Shown: piece after piece, positions 16,529-25,739 of the stretch
Position numbering within the stretch: the stretch's first letter is position 1
Layout of the letters: each line of letters starts with the position of its first letter
Origin: Litorimonas sp965205225
Lineage (GTDB): Bacteria; Pseudomonadota; Alphaproteobacteria; Caulobacterales; Maricaulaceae
Reading direction: 5' to 3'
NCBI GenBank assembly: GCA_965205225.1
Contig: CBDBFZ010000002.1
Location: forward strand, 248,001-312,000
Length of the DNA stretch: 64,000 nucleotides
Notes under the pieces: model-generated
What the model was told of the DNA's origin: nothing
The model's database searches: none
Seen by the model: the letters and a program-made list of their open reading frames with translations, nothing else
Position numbers and translations under genes: made by a program

Positions 16529-17698
16529 TCACGATCCCGTCAGAGCGGCCTGTAAGCGGTCCTGCACCAGATTTTTGATCTGAACATTTTGGCCATAGTG
16601 AACGCGAAAACCGACATGATTGCCGCGGCGCTCAGGATGCAATTGTCCTGCCGAACCACTAACCAGGAAGCGACCATCCCACAAAACCGGCTGATCAGTA
16701 ATCGAAATAGGGAATGCAGTCGGTCTGAGTCGGCGGTCGCGGCGACCCGTTACCGCCACACGATCGCGGGACAGAGTCAGGATTTCCCCGTCCCATTGGC
16801 TCAGACACCCCTCTCCGATCGCAATACAGTCACCGGTTTGCAGTGGTATCAGCTTTTCCGCCATTCGGCGCCTGTCTGCCGGGCCACTTTGACCCCCAAT
16901 GATCGGAGCGATCAAAGCCAGCGCTGGCGCGGTAATAAGGCGTGGGATGCTAAGCAATCCCTCATGCGTAAGATGATGACCGTCAAGTTCAGCTTTGATC
17001 CGACCCGTCTCAGCCGCAAGCCCATCCGCCATGGCAGCAGCTAAATTCAACATATCTGGTCTGAGATTCGGGGTCTGCGCGAGTTCCGCACGCGCACGAA
17101 TCCGTGCAAAGGTTCGATCTGTATTCGATGCATCTTCAATGGGGTCTAGTGATCCCAGAATTTCACGCAGATTAGCCCGCGAAACACGCAGCATGGGTCG
17201 GGACAGGGTAATATCAGCAAGCTGAGGCCAAACCGGAGCATATCGGCGGACCCGCATACCGGCTGCGCCGCGCCATCCTGATCCCCGTTTTACCCGCATC
17301 AAGACTGTTTCAGCCTGGTCATCGGCATGGTGGGCCGTCACAAGCGTATCTATGCCCTGGTCCCGGCAATAATCGCCCAGCAAACCGTAACGCGCGTGCC
17401 GCGCCTTTTCCTGCAACCCTGATGTCGGCTCATCAGGTGCCCACCGGAGCACAATCAACTCATGCCTCAGCCTCTCGGCGAGTTTTGCAGCGGCCTGCGC
17501 TTCCGCCTCTGAGGTTTCCCTCAGGCCATGGTCAACGTGCAGTACGGCTTTCAGGCCTGGATGATCCTTGAGACGTGTCAGCAGAGCCAGGCTATCGCCG
17601 CCTCCGGAAAAAGCAAACGCGAAGGATGGTCCATCCTCTGGCAAATGGGTATCCAGTTCGGCCTGAACACCCAGGCCCAGATGGAAGTCTGAGTTCAA
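16529..17698 (-). CDS. tilS: tRNA(Ile)-lysidine synthetase TilS
   Basis: Adds lysine to C34 of the CAU-anticodon tRNA(Ile). It has the PP-loop FAFSGGGDSLALL, then VLHVDHGLRE, TAHHADDQAETVLMRVKRGSG and MRVRRYAPVWPQ. The start used here is TTG 17698, which overlaps the TGA of cpoB (TTGA), giving 389 residues and leaving about 20 residues before the nucleotide-binding core; an upstream in-frame ATG at 17791 would run far into cpoB and is unlikely. Confidence 0.92.
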   Translation of the reverse strand: MNSDFHLGLGVQAELDTHLPEDGPSFAFAFSGGGDSLALLTRLKDHPGLKAVLHVDHGLRETSEAEAQAAAKLAERLRHELIVLRWAPDEPTSGLQEKARHARYGLLGDYCRDQGIDTLVTAHHADDQAETVLMRVKRGSGWRGAAGMRVRRYAPVWPQLADITLSRPMLRVSRANLREILGSLDPIEDASNTDRTFARIRARAELAQTPNLRPDMLNLAAAMADGLAAETGRIKAELDGHHLTHEGLLSIPRLITAPALALIAPIIGGQSGPADRRRMAEKLIPLQTGDCIAIGEGCLSQWDGEILTLSRDRVAVTGRRDRRLRPTAFPISITDQPVLWDGRFLVSGSAGQLHPERRGNHVGFRVHYGQNVQIKNLVQDRLQAALTGS

Positions 17699-18573
17699 CA
17701 GCCCGTTTTGGAGGCTTCGCGCAAGGCCTTGTCGCGCGCGTCCAGTGACGCATAAGGAAACTGATCTTCGAACGATGCTAAGGCGGTACACGCTTCTGAC
17801 CCCTGCCCCATCTCGCGAAGACTGGCCGCGAGCTTCACAAGCGCATCCGGTGCCTTGGACCGATCACCCTCACTTTGTATCGAGGCAATATAGGCTTCGG
17901 CCGCAGCATTATATTGCCCGCGTACAAAATGACTTTCGCCAAGCCAGTAATTGATTTCGCCCGCATCGGTGGCGTCTGAGTAGAATTGCAAATACTGAAT
18001 AAAAGCCGTCTCCGCACCGGAATAGTCGCCCTCCGCCAACCGCATCATGCCAACGCCGCCCAGCCACACCGCATCATTGGCAGCATTTTCATCTGCGGGT
18101 GGTAGAACAAAATCTTCCGTCCGGCGGCTCGGTGGACCTTGAATTTGCTCCAATGTCGCCGGACCACTGACATAAGTCTCATCGACTGTTGGGGCTGATT
18201 GAGCCGCGGCGAGATCAACGGCATCAAGATGAATTTTCATTCTGGTCGAAAGATCCTGCAAAATGCGGATGTCGGATTCCAGAGCATTCACTTCCGCGTC
18301 GGCCAATTCGCGGTCATAGGTTAAGTGTTCGACCTCGCCCAGCAATGTCCGGATCGACGTCTCAAGCGTGTCAACGCGGACCATCAGACGCTCAGCCGCG
18401 GAATCGCCGGTCAGCAGGCGGGCTTCGAGCCGGTTTACCCGTTTTTGCAGCGCTTCATTCTGCGCAGCCAATTCTGCGCGGCTCTGAGCGAACGCAGGAG
18501 CAGCAACGGATAGGGTCAAAACAGAAACAAGCAGGAATTGGGCGAAACGAGTCATGAGGTCATAACGAGTCAT
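17695..18573 (-). CDS. cpoB: Tol-Pal system protein CpoB (YbgF)
   Basis: Periplasmic coordinator of outer-membrane constriction and peptidoglycan synthesis. From ATG 18573 (AGGA eight bases upstream) there is a signal peptide ending SVAAPAFAQS, a coiled coil (residues about 30-110, NEALQKRVNRLEARL) and a C-terminal TPR unit with YWLGESHFVRGQYNAAAEAY. It follows pal and overlaps tilS. Confidence 0.9.
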   Translation of the reverse strand: MTRYDLMTRFAQFLLVSVLTLSVAAPAFAQSRAELAAQNEALQKRVNRLEARLLTGDSAAERLMVRVDTLETSIRTLLGEVEHLTYDRELADAEVNALESDIRILQDLSTRMKIHLDAVDLAAAQSAPTVDETYVSGPATLEQIQGPPSRRTEDFVLPPADENAANDAVWLGGVGMMRLAEGDYSGAETAFIQYLQFYSDATDAGEINYWLGESHFVRGQYNAAAEAYIASIQSEGDRSKAPDALVKLAASLREMGQGSEACTALASFEDQFPYASLDARDKALREASKTGC

Positions 18574-18657
18574 GGGGGTCATCCTGGGGCGAGCGAAACT
18601 TCTCCATCTGTTAGGTCGCACCCGTACCAACGAGCCAGCCCCGATTGCAGTGCAAGC

Positions 18658-19233
18658 TTAACTACGACCAATCGAGCGTAGGTTCGTATAGCCATTGCGG
18701 TTACGTGCCCAGCCCTCTTCGTTACTGCGAGCATCAATAGGACGTTCTTTACCGTAGGACACGGTTGCTAGCCGTGACGGCGATACACCCTGACCCACTA
18801 GGAAGGATTTGACGCTGTTGGCTCGCCGGGCACCCAGCGCGATATTGTACTGCCGCGTCCCACGTTCATCCGCATGCCCTTCGATGACGGCCGTGTAGTC
18901 ACTATAGATTTTCAACCAGTCGGCCTGCTGACGAAGCGTGTCGCGGGCCTGCGCTGACAGTGTGTATTGGTCATAGGCGAAATAGATTCGCGCATCCCCG
19001 CCCGTTGAATAGGCAAAATCTGCAATCGAACCCGGTGCTGGCCGGGCTGGATCCACATAGGGTGTTTGCGGTATCGGCTGAAGAACTTGGGGCTGCGCCG
19101 GTTGCGTCTCGATAATTGGCGCCGGCATATCATCAACAACGGGTTCGACCACGGGATCGGGTTTTGTCGCGCAGGCAGAGAGAAGTAGCGCTGTCATGGC
19201 GACAAGGGCGAGCGAGCGAGGCGTAAAGGTCAT
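18658..19233 (-). CDS. pal: Peptidoglycan-associated lipoprotein Pal
   Basis: Outer-membrane lipoprotein that binds peptidoglycan and TolB. The 191-residue protein has lipobox LLLSACAT (Cys near 21), a Pro-rich linker, then an OmpA-like domain with RIYFAYDQYTL, IEGHADERGTRQYNIALGAR and RANSVKSFLVGQGV. It lies within the tol cluster between tolB and cpoB. Confidence 0.97.
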   Translation of the reverse strand: MTFTPRSLALVAMTALLLSACATKPDPVVEPVVDDMPAPIIETQPAQPQVLQPIPQTPYVDPARPAPGSIADFAYSTGGDARIYFAYDQYTLSAQARDTLRQQADWLKIYSDYTAVIEGHADERGTRQYNIALGARRANSVKSFLVGQGVSPSRLATVSYGKERPIDARSNEEGWARNRNGYTNLRSIGRS

Positions 19234-19348
19234 GATCTGTCCACTTTTTGTTTGTTGCTTTCAACAGTGTCTGACGCGCCGCGTCAAAGTCTGTTTGGTG
19301 AGATTTTGAATAGGTTCGCGGCTAAAATAAGGCAGTGCGTCCTCTCCT

Positions 19349-20659
19349 TTAATCTAAAATCGGCGACCAAGCCGGATCCGTCGCCTGTCCAGGCGTGTCG
19401 ACGCGTTTGAGATTGCGTCCGGTCAGGTCCACCGACCGCAGCTCAGCCCGTGAATTCCGGCCGCGCGTTTCCTTGGTGAACAGGATCACACGCCCATTCG
19501 GAGACCAACTCGGCATATCGACCAGATAGTCATCGGTCAGAATTCGCTCATTACTGCCATCCGGATCCATAACGCCAATCGAGAACTTGCCGCGATTCTG
19601 GCGAACAAAGGCAATCTTGTCGCCGCGCGGACTCCACACGGGTTGATTATAACGCCCATCTCCAAAACTGATCCGTTTCGGGGACGCACCGTTGGTGTTC
19701 ATTGTATAGAGTTGCGGCGTGCCCCCGCGGTCGCTCTGGAACACAATCCGGCGACCGTCCGGCGAGAAACTGGCCGACACATCGATCCCCGCATCTGTTG
19801 TCAGTCTCTGGGTCGAGCGTGTCAGCAGGTCCATCATGTAAATATCAACATTACCGCGTTGCTCCATCGACATGATGAGGTTGTCGCCATCAGGCGAAAA
19901 GCGCGGCGCGAATGTCATGCCCGGAAAACTGCCAAGCAGCTCCCGGCGTCCTGTCTCAATATCAAGAATATAAACCTGCGGCGGCAAGGTCTCGTAACTC
20001 ATAAAGGTGATCGTCTGACTGCTCGGATCAAATTGCGGGCTGATCACCAAATCTGATCCACCCAGCAGATATTGCGGATTGAAACCATCCTGATCCATGA
20101 TGGCAAGCCGTTTCTGGCGATCGGTTTTGGAGCCACGCTGATCCACGAAGACAATGCGCGAATCGAAATAACCATCTTCCCCCGTCAACGCCTTGAAGAT
20201 TGCATCTGAAGCCTTGTGTGCTGTCCGGCGCCAGTTTTCAGTAACCGTTGAAAAGCGGATGCCTTGCAATTGCCGACCGGCAAATATATCCCACAGACGG
20301 AATTCAACGCGAACCTTGTCTGGCCCGTCGCGGACAATACGTCCTGATGCCAAGGCGTCAGCCCGGATTACACGCCAGTCGGCAAAGGTTGGCTCATAAT
20401 CAATATCGGTCTGCGTTTCGAGAAAACTCGCAGGATCGAGCAAGCGGAATAGGGCGCTGCTTTCAAGATCAGACCGAATGACATCGGCGATCTGCATACC
20501 GAGTTGCCGGGTTTCCGGATCCTGACCCAGAAAGTCCGGCACGGCAATGGGAACAGGATCAATGTTCCCTTCCGTAATATCGACTTCTATCTGAGCTATG
20601 GTCCTCATTGGTGCAGTGAGCCCAATAATCACCAGCAAAAATGTCAGAATTCGCATCAT
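19349..20659 (-). CDS. tolB: Tol-Pal translocation protein TolB
   Basis: Periplasmic beta-propeller of the Tol-Pal system. The 436-residue product has a cleavable signal peptide (LTAPMRTIAQIEVDITEG), an N-terminal domain starting IPVPDF-like (PIAVPDFLGQ) and repeated WD40-like blades: FAPRFSPDGDNLIMSM, VSASFSPDGRRIVFQSDRGG, NQPVWSPRGDKIAFVRQ, SWSPNGRVILFTKE. Confidence 0.97.
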   Translation of the reverse strand: MMRILTFLLVIIGLTAPMRTIAQIEVDITEGNIDPVPIAVPDFLGQDPETRQLGMQIADVIRSDLESSALFRLLDPASFLETQTDIDYEPTFADWRVIRADALASGRIVRDGPDKVRVEFRLWDIFAGRQLQGIRFSTVTENWRRTAHKASDAIFKALTGEDGYFDSRIVFVDQRGSKTDRQKRLAIMDQDGFNPQYLLGGSDLVISPQFDPSSQTITFMSYETLPPQVYILDIETGRRELLGSFPGMTFAPRFSPDGDNLIMSMEQRGNVDIYMMDLLTRSTQRLTTDAGIDVSASFSPDGRRIVFQSDRGGTPQLYTMNTNGASPKRISFGDGRYNQPVWSPRGDKIAFVRQNRGKFSIGVMDPDGSNERILTDDYLVDMPSWSPNGRVILFTKETRGRNSRAELRSVDLTGRNLKRVDTPGQATDPAWSPILD

Positions 20660-20671
20660 AATCGCCTTAAG

Positions 20672-21496
20672 TCACAATTTGGGGCGGAAGTTCAAGATGA
20701 GTGATTCCCATTGCTCGAACTTATCGGCTGGCAGGAAGTCATACGGAGCACATTTTGTTACGGCTTGAACAGCGCGCATTTCAGCCACATCCCAGAATGG
20801 ATTTCCAGGAGATGCGCGGCGTGAAATGGCGCGGTCTATAACGCGAACGTCCTTGATGAACCCGCCCGGCAACATGTCCACCTGCAGACTAACGACAAGT
20901 TGTTCAAGATCGATCGCATCAACAGGTTTACGCCAGCAACGATACATGGCGCTGTTGAGCGTGTCGAGCTCCGACAAGGTCATCTGCGTGCCAGAGCCGA
21001 TACCTTCCCGGGCACGGTCGGAATAGACCAACCGCTCTTCCGGCCCCTCATCTGCAATCTGACTATCGGCGACAGTGGACGTGTCTCTGGATTTATCGAT
21101 CAGTGAGGAGATCCGGTCCAGATCAAACACAGGCTTTACTTTGACAATTTTTTCAGGCTCCGGGGATGATTCGTCACTCTCTTCGGGTTCCGTTACAGAT
21201 GGCGTGACGGGTTCAGCTGTGACCACCTCATCAGGTGCCACATTGATTTCGTCGGCTTTCTCAGGCGCGTTGATCACCGAAGTCTCAACCTGCACGGGCT
21301 CTTCCGGCTCTGGTTTCAGCGCGGGTCTTTCGCGCTTCAGTGAGGCGCGAATGTCAGTAAATTCGGCCACTGTGATCAGCTCGACTGGGACAACCCGGCC
21401 CTGTTCCAGCGGCTCGACAGTGGAGAAGGCCAGACTTGCCCCGAACACGACGCTCGCATGCAGCGTCAGAGATATGGGCAAACCAGCCCGCATCAC
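20672..21496 (-). CDS. tolA: TolA-like cell envelope protein
   Basis: Links TolQR to TolB/Pal across the periplasm. The 274-residue protein has one N-terminal TM helix, a Pro/Glu/Val-rich linker (EPEEPVQVETSVINAPEK region) in place of the Ala/Lys-rich helix of E. coli, and a C-terminal TolA/TonB-like domain ending DKFEQWESLILNFRPKL. Identified by position between tolR and tolB. Its start overlaps the tolR stop by four bases. Confidence 0.9.
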   Translation of the reverse strand: MMRAGLPISLTLHASVVFGASLAFSTVEPLEQGRVVPVELITVAEFTDIRASLKRERPALKPEPEEPVQVETSVINAPEKADEINVAPDEVVTAEPVTPSVTEPEESDESSPEPEKIVKVKPVFDLDRISSLIDKSRDTSTVADSQIADEGPEERLVYSDRAREGIGSGTQMTLSELDTLNSAMYRCWRKPVDAIDLEQLVVSLQVDMLPGGFIKDVRVIDRAISRRASPGNPFWDVAEMRAVQAVTKCAPYDFLPADKFEQWESLILNFRPKL

Positions 21497-21939
21497 TGAC
21501 TAATCGGGTCCGTCACGAGATTCAGATTCGAAAACCCGGCAGCATTGATCCGCGCCATAACTTTCATGACGGCGCCATAGTTGGAGTTTTCATCCCCGCG
21601 CAGATAGATGCGTTCGTCATACCCTGTGTCAGAGACCGCCACGAGCTTTGCGATCAACTCTTCTATGGGTACTTCCTCTTCCTGAAGAAAGATTTTTCCG
21701 GCAGCATCCACCGTGACGGTCAGCGGTTCCTGCTGAGTCGGTAGGGCCTTAGCGTCCGTTTTCGGCAGGTCGATGGGAATCCCAACGGACAGGAGCGGAG
21801 CGACGACCATAAATACGATCAGCAACACCAACATGACGTCGACAAGTGGCGTTACATTGATTTCAGAACTAACACGCGAGCGCCGATGGCGGCGACGGTA
21901 GCCATTGCGTCCAACACCGCGTTTTGCGGTCATGCCCAC
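21493..21939 (-). CDS. tolR: Tol-Pal protein TolR
   Basis: Inner-membrane ExbD/TolR protein of the proton-driven TolQR motor. In 148 residues it has a basic N-terminus (RRHRRSRVSSEINVTPLVD), one TM helix VMLVLLIVFMVVAPLL with the functional Asp (VDVML) at its entry, and a periplasmic domain with IYLRGDENSNYGAVMKVM. It is one base from tolQ. Confidence 0.97.
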   Translation of the reverse strand: MGMTAKRGVGRNGYRRRHRRSRVSSEINVTPLVDVMLVLLIVFMVVAPLLSVGIPIDLPKTDAKALPTQQEPLTVTVDAAGKIFLQEEEVPIEELIAKLVAVSDTGYDERIYLRGDENSNYGAVMKVMARINAAGFSNLNLVTDPISQ

Positions 21940-21940
21940 T

Positions 21941-22666
21941 TTAGCCGCCCTTGTTCAGTTTGCGGCCGAGAATGGCGGAAAGCTCGTCCGCATAGCCTTC
22001 CAGCCGCCCGCCATATTTGTCGATATCGGTCAGATACATGTCGTAGAAGATTTTGGCGGGGATAGCCGCAATAAGTCCAAGCGCCGTCGCGAATAGAGCT
22101 TCCGCAATCCCGGGAGCCACGATCGTCAGATTGGTATTCTCGGATGCCGCAATCGCGCGGAAGGAATTCATAATTCCCCAAACTGTGCCGAATAGACCGA
22201 TGAACACGGAGATTGAAGCCACTGTACCCAGTACAGGTAATCCTTTCTCGGCCTTGGCGAGCTCGCGATTGATGACGAGGTTCATGACCGAATCGATCCG
22301 CTCATGCGTCGCCGACTGACTACCAATCCGCTGAACCGTGCCGAGTTCATTATACTCACGCATAGCCGCCGCAAACACCCGGGCCATGGGATCACGTGTA
22401 TCGCTGCCCAGCGCGACAGCCAGCTCGTCCAAAGTCCGCCCTGACCAGAATGTATCTTCAAAATCGGTCGCCCGGCGCCGCAACATGTACACCATGATGA
22501 ATTTATCGATGGCGACGACCCAGCTCCAGATCGATGCCAGAACAAGAATGGCCATGACCCCTTTGATGACCCAGTCTGAGCGCAGGAAGAGCGACCAGAA
22601 AGAATAATCACCGACCGAAATCGGCTCGAGTTGCATGACGCTTAGCTGTATAAGGCTCACAATCAT
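21941..22666 (-). CDS. tolQ: Tol-Pal protein TolQ
   Basis: ExbB/TolQ proton-channel subunit with three TM helices: WVIKGVMAILVLASIWSWVV, GLPVLGTVASISVFIGLFGTVW and APGIAEALFATALGLIAAIP. ATG 22666 with AGGGAC upstream is chosen as start (241 residues), giving the normal short periplasmic N-terminus; an ATG at 22738 would add 24 residues. It is first in the operon, and no ybgC is found in front of it. Confidence 0.95.
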   Translation of the reverse strand: MIVSLIQLSVMQLEPISVGDYSFWSLFLRSDWVIKGVMAILVLASIWSWVVAIDKFIMVYMLRRRATDFEDTFWSGRTLDELAVALGSDTRDPMARVFAAAMREYNELGTVQRIGSQSATHERIDSVMNLVINRELAKAEKGLPVLGTVASISVFIGLFGTVWGIMNSFRAIAASENTNLTIVAPGIAEALFATALGLIAAIPAKIFYDMYLTDIDKYGGRLEGYADELSAILGRKLNKGG

Positions 22667-22925
22667 CGGGTCCCTGTGATAGAGTTGCGTCAAAGACACC
22701 TGTAACGCCGTCTTTATGCGCCAATCCTGCCACGCCAACTTAAAGGGTGGTAAGGCAAGGATGACACGATTATCATGCGGCGTTCACCACGTTTTAAGAA
22801 AGAAAGCGTTAACCTGTTCGTAAATTAGCGTTTATCGCGCCTGTCTTGAATGAGTCGCGATCATGTCACAATTTGACCTTTGGGCGCGGCAATAGCTTGC
22901 TCACCACTCGTGTTCTGGAGACACC

Positions 22926-23267
22926 ATGCGTACTCTGACCCTCATGACTCTCAGCCTGGCGACCTTGACCGCCTGTAGCATCGTGCGCAAGCCAAACTCT
23001 CAGACGATGGTCGTCAATGTCCCGCAGATGCGGACCTGCACACCGATTAGCGCGCTGACACGGGTGACGATCCCGGAAAAAACGGAAACTTACATTGCGA
23101 TTACCGAGATCGATAATCCACCTTATGAGCCCATTCAGAATAAACAGACCATGACGCGCGTCATTGAGGAAGCCCGGACCATCTTCGTCAATAGCGAGGG
23201 ACGCGAGGTGACTGATATCTGCGATATGGATATCAATCCCAATGGAATGACGAACGAGAACCGCTAA
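22926..23267 (+). CDS. Small putative lipoprotein
   Basis: 113 residues with a lipoprotein signal (MRTLTLMTLSLATLTACS; Cys at residue 17). The mature part has no recognised domain; two Cys (RTCTP and DICDM) may pair in the periplasm. CTGGAG lies 9 bases before the ATG. It diverges from the tol operon. Confidence 0.7.
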   Translation: MRTLTLMTLSLATLTACSIVRKPNSQTMVVNVPQMRTCTPISALTRVTIPEKTETYIAITEIDNPPYEPIQNKQTMTRVIEEARTIFVNSEGREVTDICDMDINPNGMTNENR

Positions 23268-23346
23268 AGCGCCCGACCAAAAACCTGAATTGTTTGGATT
23301 CCCTTGAGAGCTGATTTGTGATTCATCGTGTTTGAGAGGATGGTTC

Positions 23347-23441
23347 ATGTCAGCATCTTCGCCAGAAGCAGTTCGGGCGCGGTTTCAGACGTTGATTGAA
23401 GAAGGGTTAAGCGGGCGCGCGGCAGCGTTGCGCCTGAAGCT
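23347..23441 (+). pseudogene. IS630-family transposase N-terminus, truncated
   Basis: ATG 23347 encodes MSASSPEAVRARFQTLIEEG and LSGRAAALRLKL, the helix-turn-helix start typical of IS630 transposases, with GAGAGG upstream. The frame is cut after about 31 residues by the end of IS5-like copy A at 23442. Confidence 0.75.
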
Positions 23442-24473
23442 GGACAGCTCGAAGAACGGGTTTTTTGGGCCAGTATAGAGGCGAATTTTATAGTCGGCTC
23501 TCAGGTCAGGCTTCATAGAGTGACGAATGCGTGTCCACAGGCGTATTTTGGCATGATTTAGGCCTGCATAAGCGGGGGGATCCGGATTTTGAACAGAATC
23601 AGGCTATGGGCTGTCGTCGCTCATGGAAAACGAGGCGGCGGAAGTTGTAGCTTAGCTTGGCCATGGTGATCCGGCCAGCGGCCCTGGCCGATTGAGCGCC
23701 TGGCCGATTGAGCGGATCGTGATCGCCATCGGCCCTTTCTCATATCCGAAGACATGTTCAACACAGGCACGGATGGAGGAGCGGGTCGCATTGCCGCGCC
23801 GAATGTGCTTTGCCATCGGTTTACCGCTCGTGCGTCGGTGTCTTTCTGTGCGGCCCTGGCAGGATCGCCCGCGCCAGATAGCGGACGCGCTTTCACCCGC
23901 CCTGGCCCGCTCTTTCTCTTCTTTCCTCATCCGTTGGCGCGGCGCTGACACCAAAGTGGCATCCACGATCTGACCTCCCGTGGGTTTGTAGCCGCGCTTG
24001 CAGAGTTGCTCTTCAAAAGCGGCAAACAGAGATTTGAAAGCACCAGACTGGGTCAGCTTTTCCTGGGTCAGCTTTTCACGCAACAGCCAAATCGTCTTTT
24101 GGTCCGGGGTCGGTTCACCGATCTGAAACCTCAGAAACCGCAACCAACTTAAACGATCCCGGATCAGAAATTCCATCCCTTCATCACTCAGATTGTGCAT
24201 CGACGCCAGAACAAGCACCTTGAACATCGTGACCGGATCATAGGGTGGCCGACCGCCCTTGGCGCGAACACCATAACCGAGGGCTTCCATCAGAACAGTT
24301 CGGAAAGCCTCAAAGTCCACATGACGCTCCAGCGCTTCAAGCGGATCACCTGTCGCCGATAAGCGAGCAAGATGATCCGACAAGTCAAACAATCCAGGCG
24401 CGTGCATCATAAAACCCTCCCAAAACCAGTAAATCAGATCACACAACAAAATATATGGTTCTTAGAGGCCTCC
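23442..24473 (-). mobile_element. IS5-family element copy A, internally deleted
   Basis: Same element as copies B, C and D. Minus-strand transposase begins MMHAPGLFDLSDHLARLSA near 24,410, but about 300 bp are missing in the middle: the sequence jumps between two ACCGC sites (at about 23,822), losing the second Asp region, and rejoins at GKPMAKHIRRGN. It also carries a 15-bp duplication at 24048-24077. Ends are GGACAGCTCGAAGAAC and, on the other side, GGAGGCCTCTAAGAAC. Flanks (AGCT and ATGT) do not match, and the two sides belong to different IS fragments, suggesting recombination between copies. Confidence 0.85.
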
Positions 24474-24835
24474 ATGTGGCTCCATCCTGGCAAGGCTTGA
24501 GCGCGCTCGTGCTATGTGGCGTAGCTGCGGGCATAATTCTTAGCTTTGTTCTGGTGGCCAATTGGTCGTGAACAAAGTCCATAGCCCAAGTCTCATGTGG
24601 GGGATCCCGAGAGCTTGCGCCCCTCACGGTGTTTGGTCTTCACACGCCGTTTAGGATTTTTATTGCGTAATTGCAGCCCAAGTTCGTTATAAATCCGCCA
24701 AACCCGCTTGTGATTCACCGTCCAGCCTTCACGCACAAGCAACGTATGAATGCGCCTGTAGCCATAGCGAACACTGTCCGTCGTCAAACAATATGCGTCC
24801 ACCCGCCCCAGAGACTCTAAGTCAAACTGGTACAT
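24474..24835 (-). pseudogene. IS3-family OrfB fragment
   Basis: Minus-strand frame reads SVRYGYRRIHTLLVREGWTV, NHKRVWRIYNELGLQLRNKN, then shifts at about 24,600 and continues HETWAMDFVHDQLATRTKLR with the first catalytic Asp. Both ends are cut: by IS copy A on one side and by the transporter fragment on the other. Confidence 0.75.
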
Positions 24836-24839
24836 AATA

Positions 24840-25465
24840 GGAGGCTGGACATTCGCTCTTTTCTACACAGTCGCTGGCATTCCGATTGGACGCCTGATTG
24901 ATCGTGCTCCACGCATGCGCGTTGTCGCCATTGGGATTTTTGTCTGGAGCCTGATGACCCCAGTCTGTGCATCCGTAACAAACTTCTGGCAATTCTTTGC
25001 TGCCAGAATGGGTGTGGGTGAGGCTGTTCTGTCCCCAGCCGCCTATTCGGTGATTTCCGACAGCTTTACCCCAAGAGCAAGCTTGGCTTGCCGATAGGGG
25101 TCTACGGGCTTGGATCGGCTATCGGCACGGGCCTGGCATTCATGGCCGAGGCCTTCGTGGTCGCGGCCCATGTGCTCCAGCAGCATTTGGGGCGTTCCAA
25201 GGCCCGCAGATAGTAGATCGCCGCTCGCCCTGTCGGGCATCTGGATCATCCCAGAGTGCGGTTGGCTCACCTGCGCCGGTTCCGCTCGGCTCGCATGTCG
25301 CCAGATTCACGCGTCCCTCTGGCAATTGGCAGCGATGCATGTTCGGATCGATCAGCGTGCTGTTTTTTCCTCTGACCGGCAGTATTCCGTTGCTGTCCGT
25401 ATCCTTTGTCCTGTTCTTTTCTGCAGCAGCCGTTTCTGTCGGTGCAGCTCCCTCTGTCATTATTG
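24840..25465 (+). pseudogene. MFS transporter fragment, rearranged
   Basis: Plus-strand pieces: GWTFALFYTVAGIPIGRLID, RAPRMRVVAIGIFVWSLMTP, FFAARMGVGEAVLSPAAYSV, then one frame over KLGLPIGVYGLGSAIGTGLA, and later LFFPLTGSIPLLSVSFVLFF. The order and motifs (GRLIDR loop, then the R-GxGEA helix) are those of the N-terminal half of a major facilitator transporter. Most of the C-terminal half is missing. Confidence 0.7.
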
Positions 25466-25653
25466 AGGATCACGGCGGAACATTTCTAAGACCTGCCAGC
25501 GAATATATTGAACTGCTTTGCAAGGTTTTGCCGCATGACCCGCGCATGTCTCACATTGTGACGAATGTGAATATCAAGCTGGACGGCGATCATGCCTGCT
25601 CGGAATGCTATTTCCTACCTTCTCACGGCGGGATCAGATCGAAATCCTTCTAA
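25466..25653 (+). pseudogene. SnoaL-like (NTF2-fold) protein fragment
   Basis: The frame IEDHGGTFLRPASEYIELLC through HIVTNVNIKLDGDHACSECY resembles the middle of SnoaL-like/NTF2-fold proteins (DDHG-x-F then T-N-x-x-I-x-x-DGD-x-A-x-S-E-x-Y). It is fused in frame to the end of the transporter fragment and stops at 25653, so both ends are unnatural. Confidence 0.5.
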
Positions 25654-25739
25654 GCAGATCGCGAAATGAACATCTCACATTCCCGTCGACTGTGGTAGAA
25701 ACGCAAAACCCTGATCATAAAAATAAAGAGGGATCATTG

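Noticed and set aside
17699..17791. Upstream ATG as tilS start
   Set aside because: It would add 31 residues encoded wholly within cpoB, while the TTG overlapping the cpoB stop gives a normal N-terminus.
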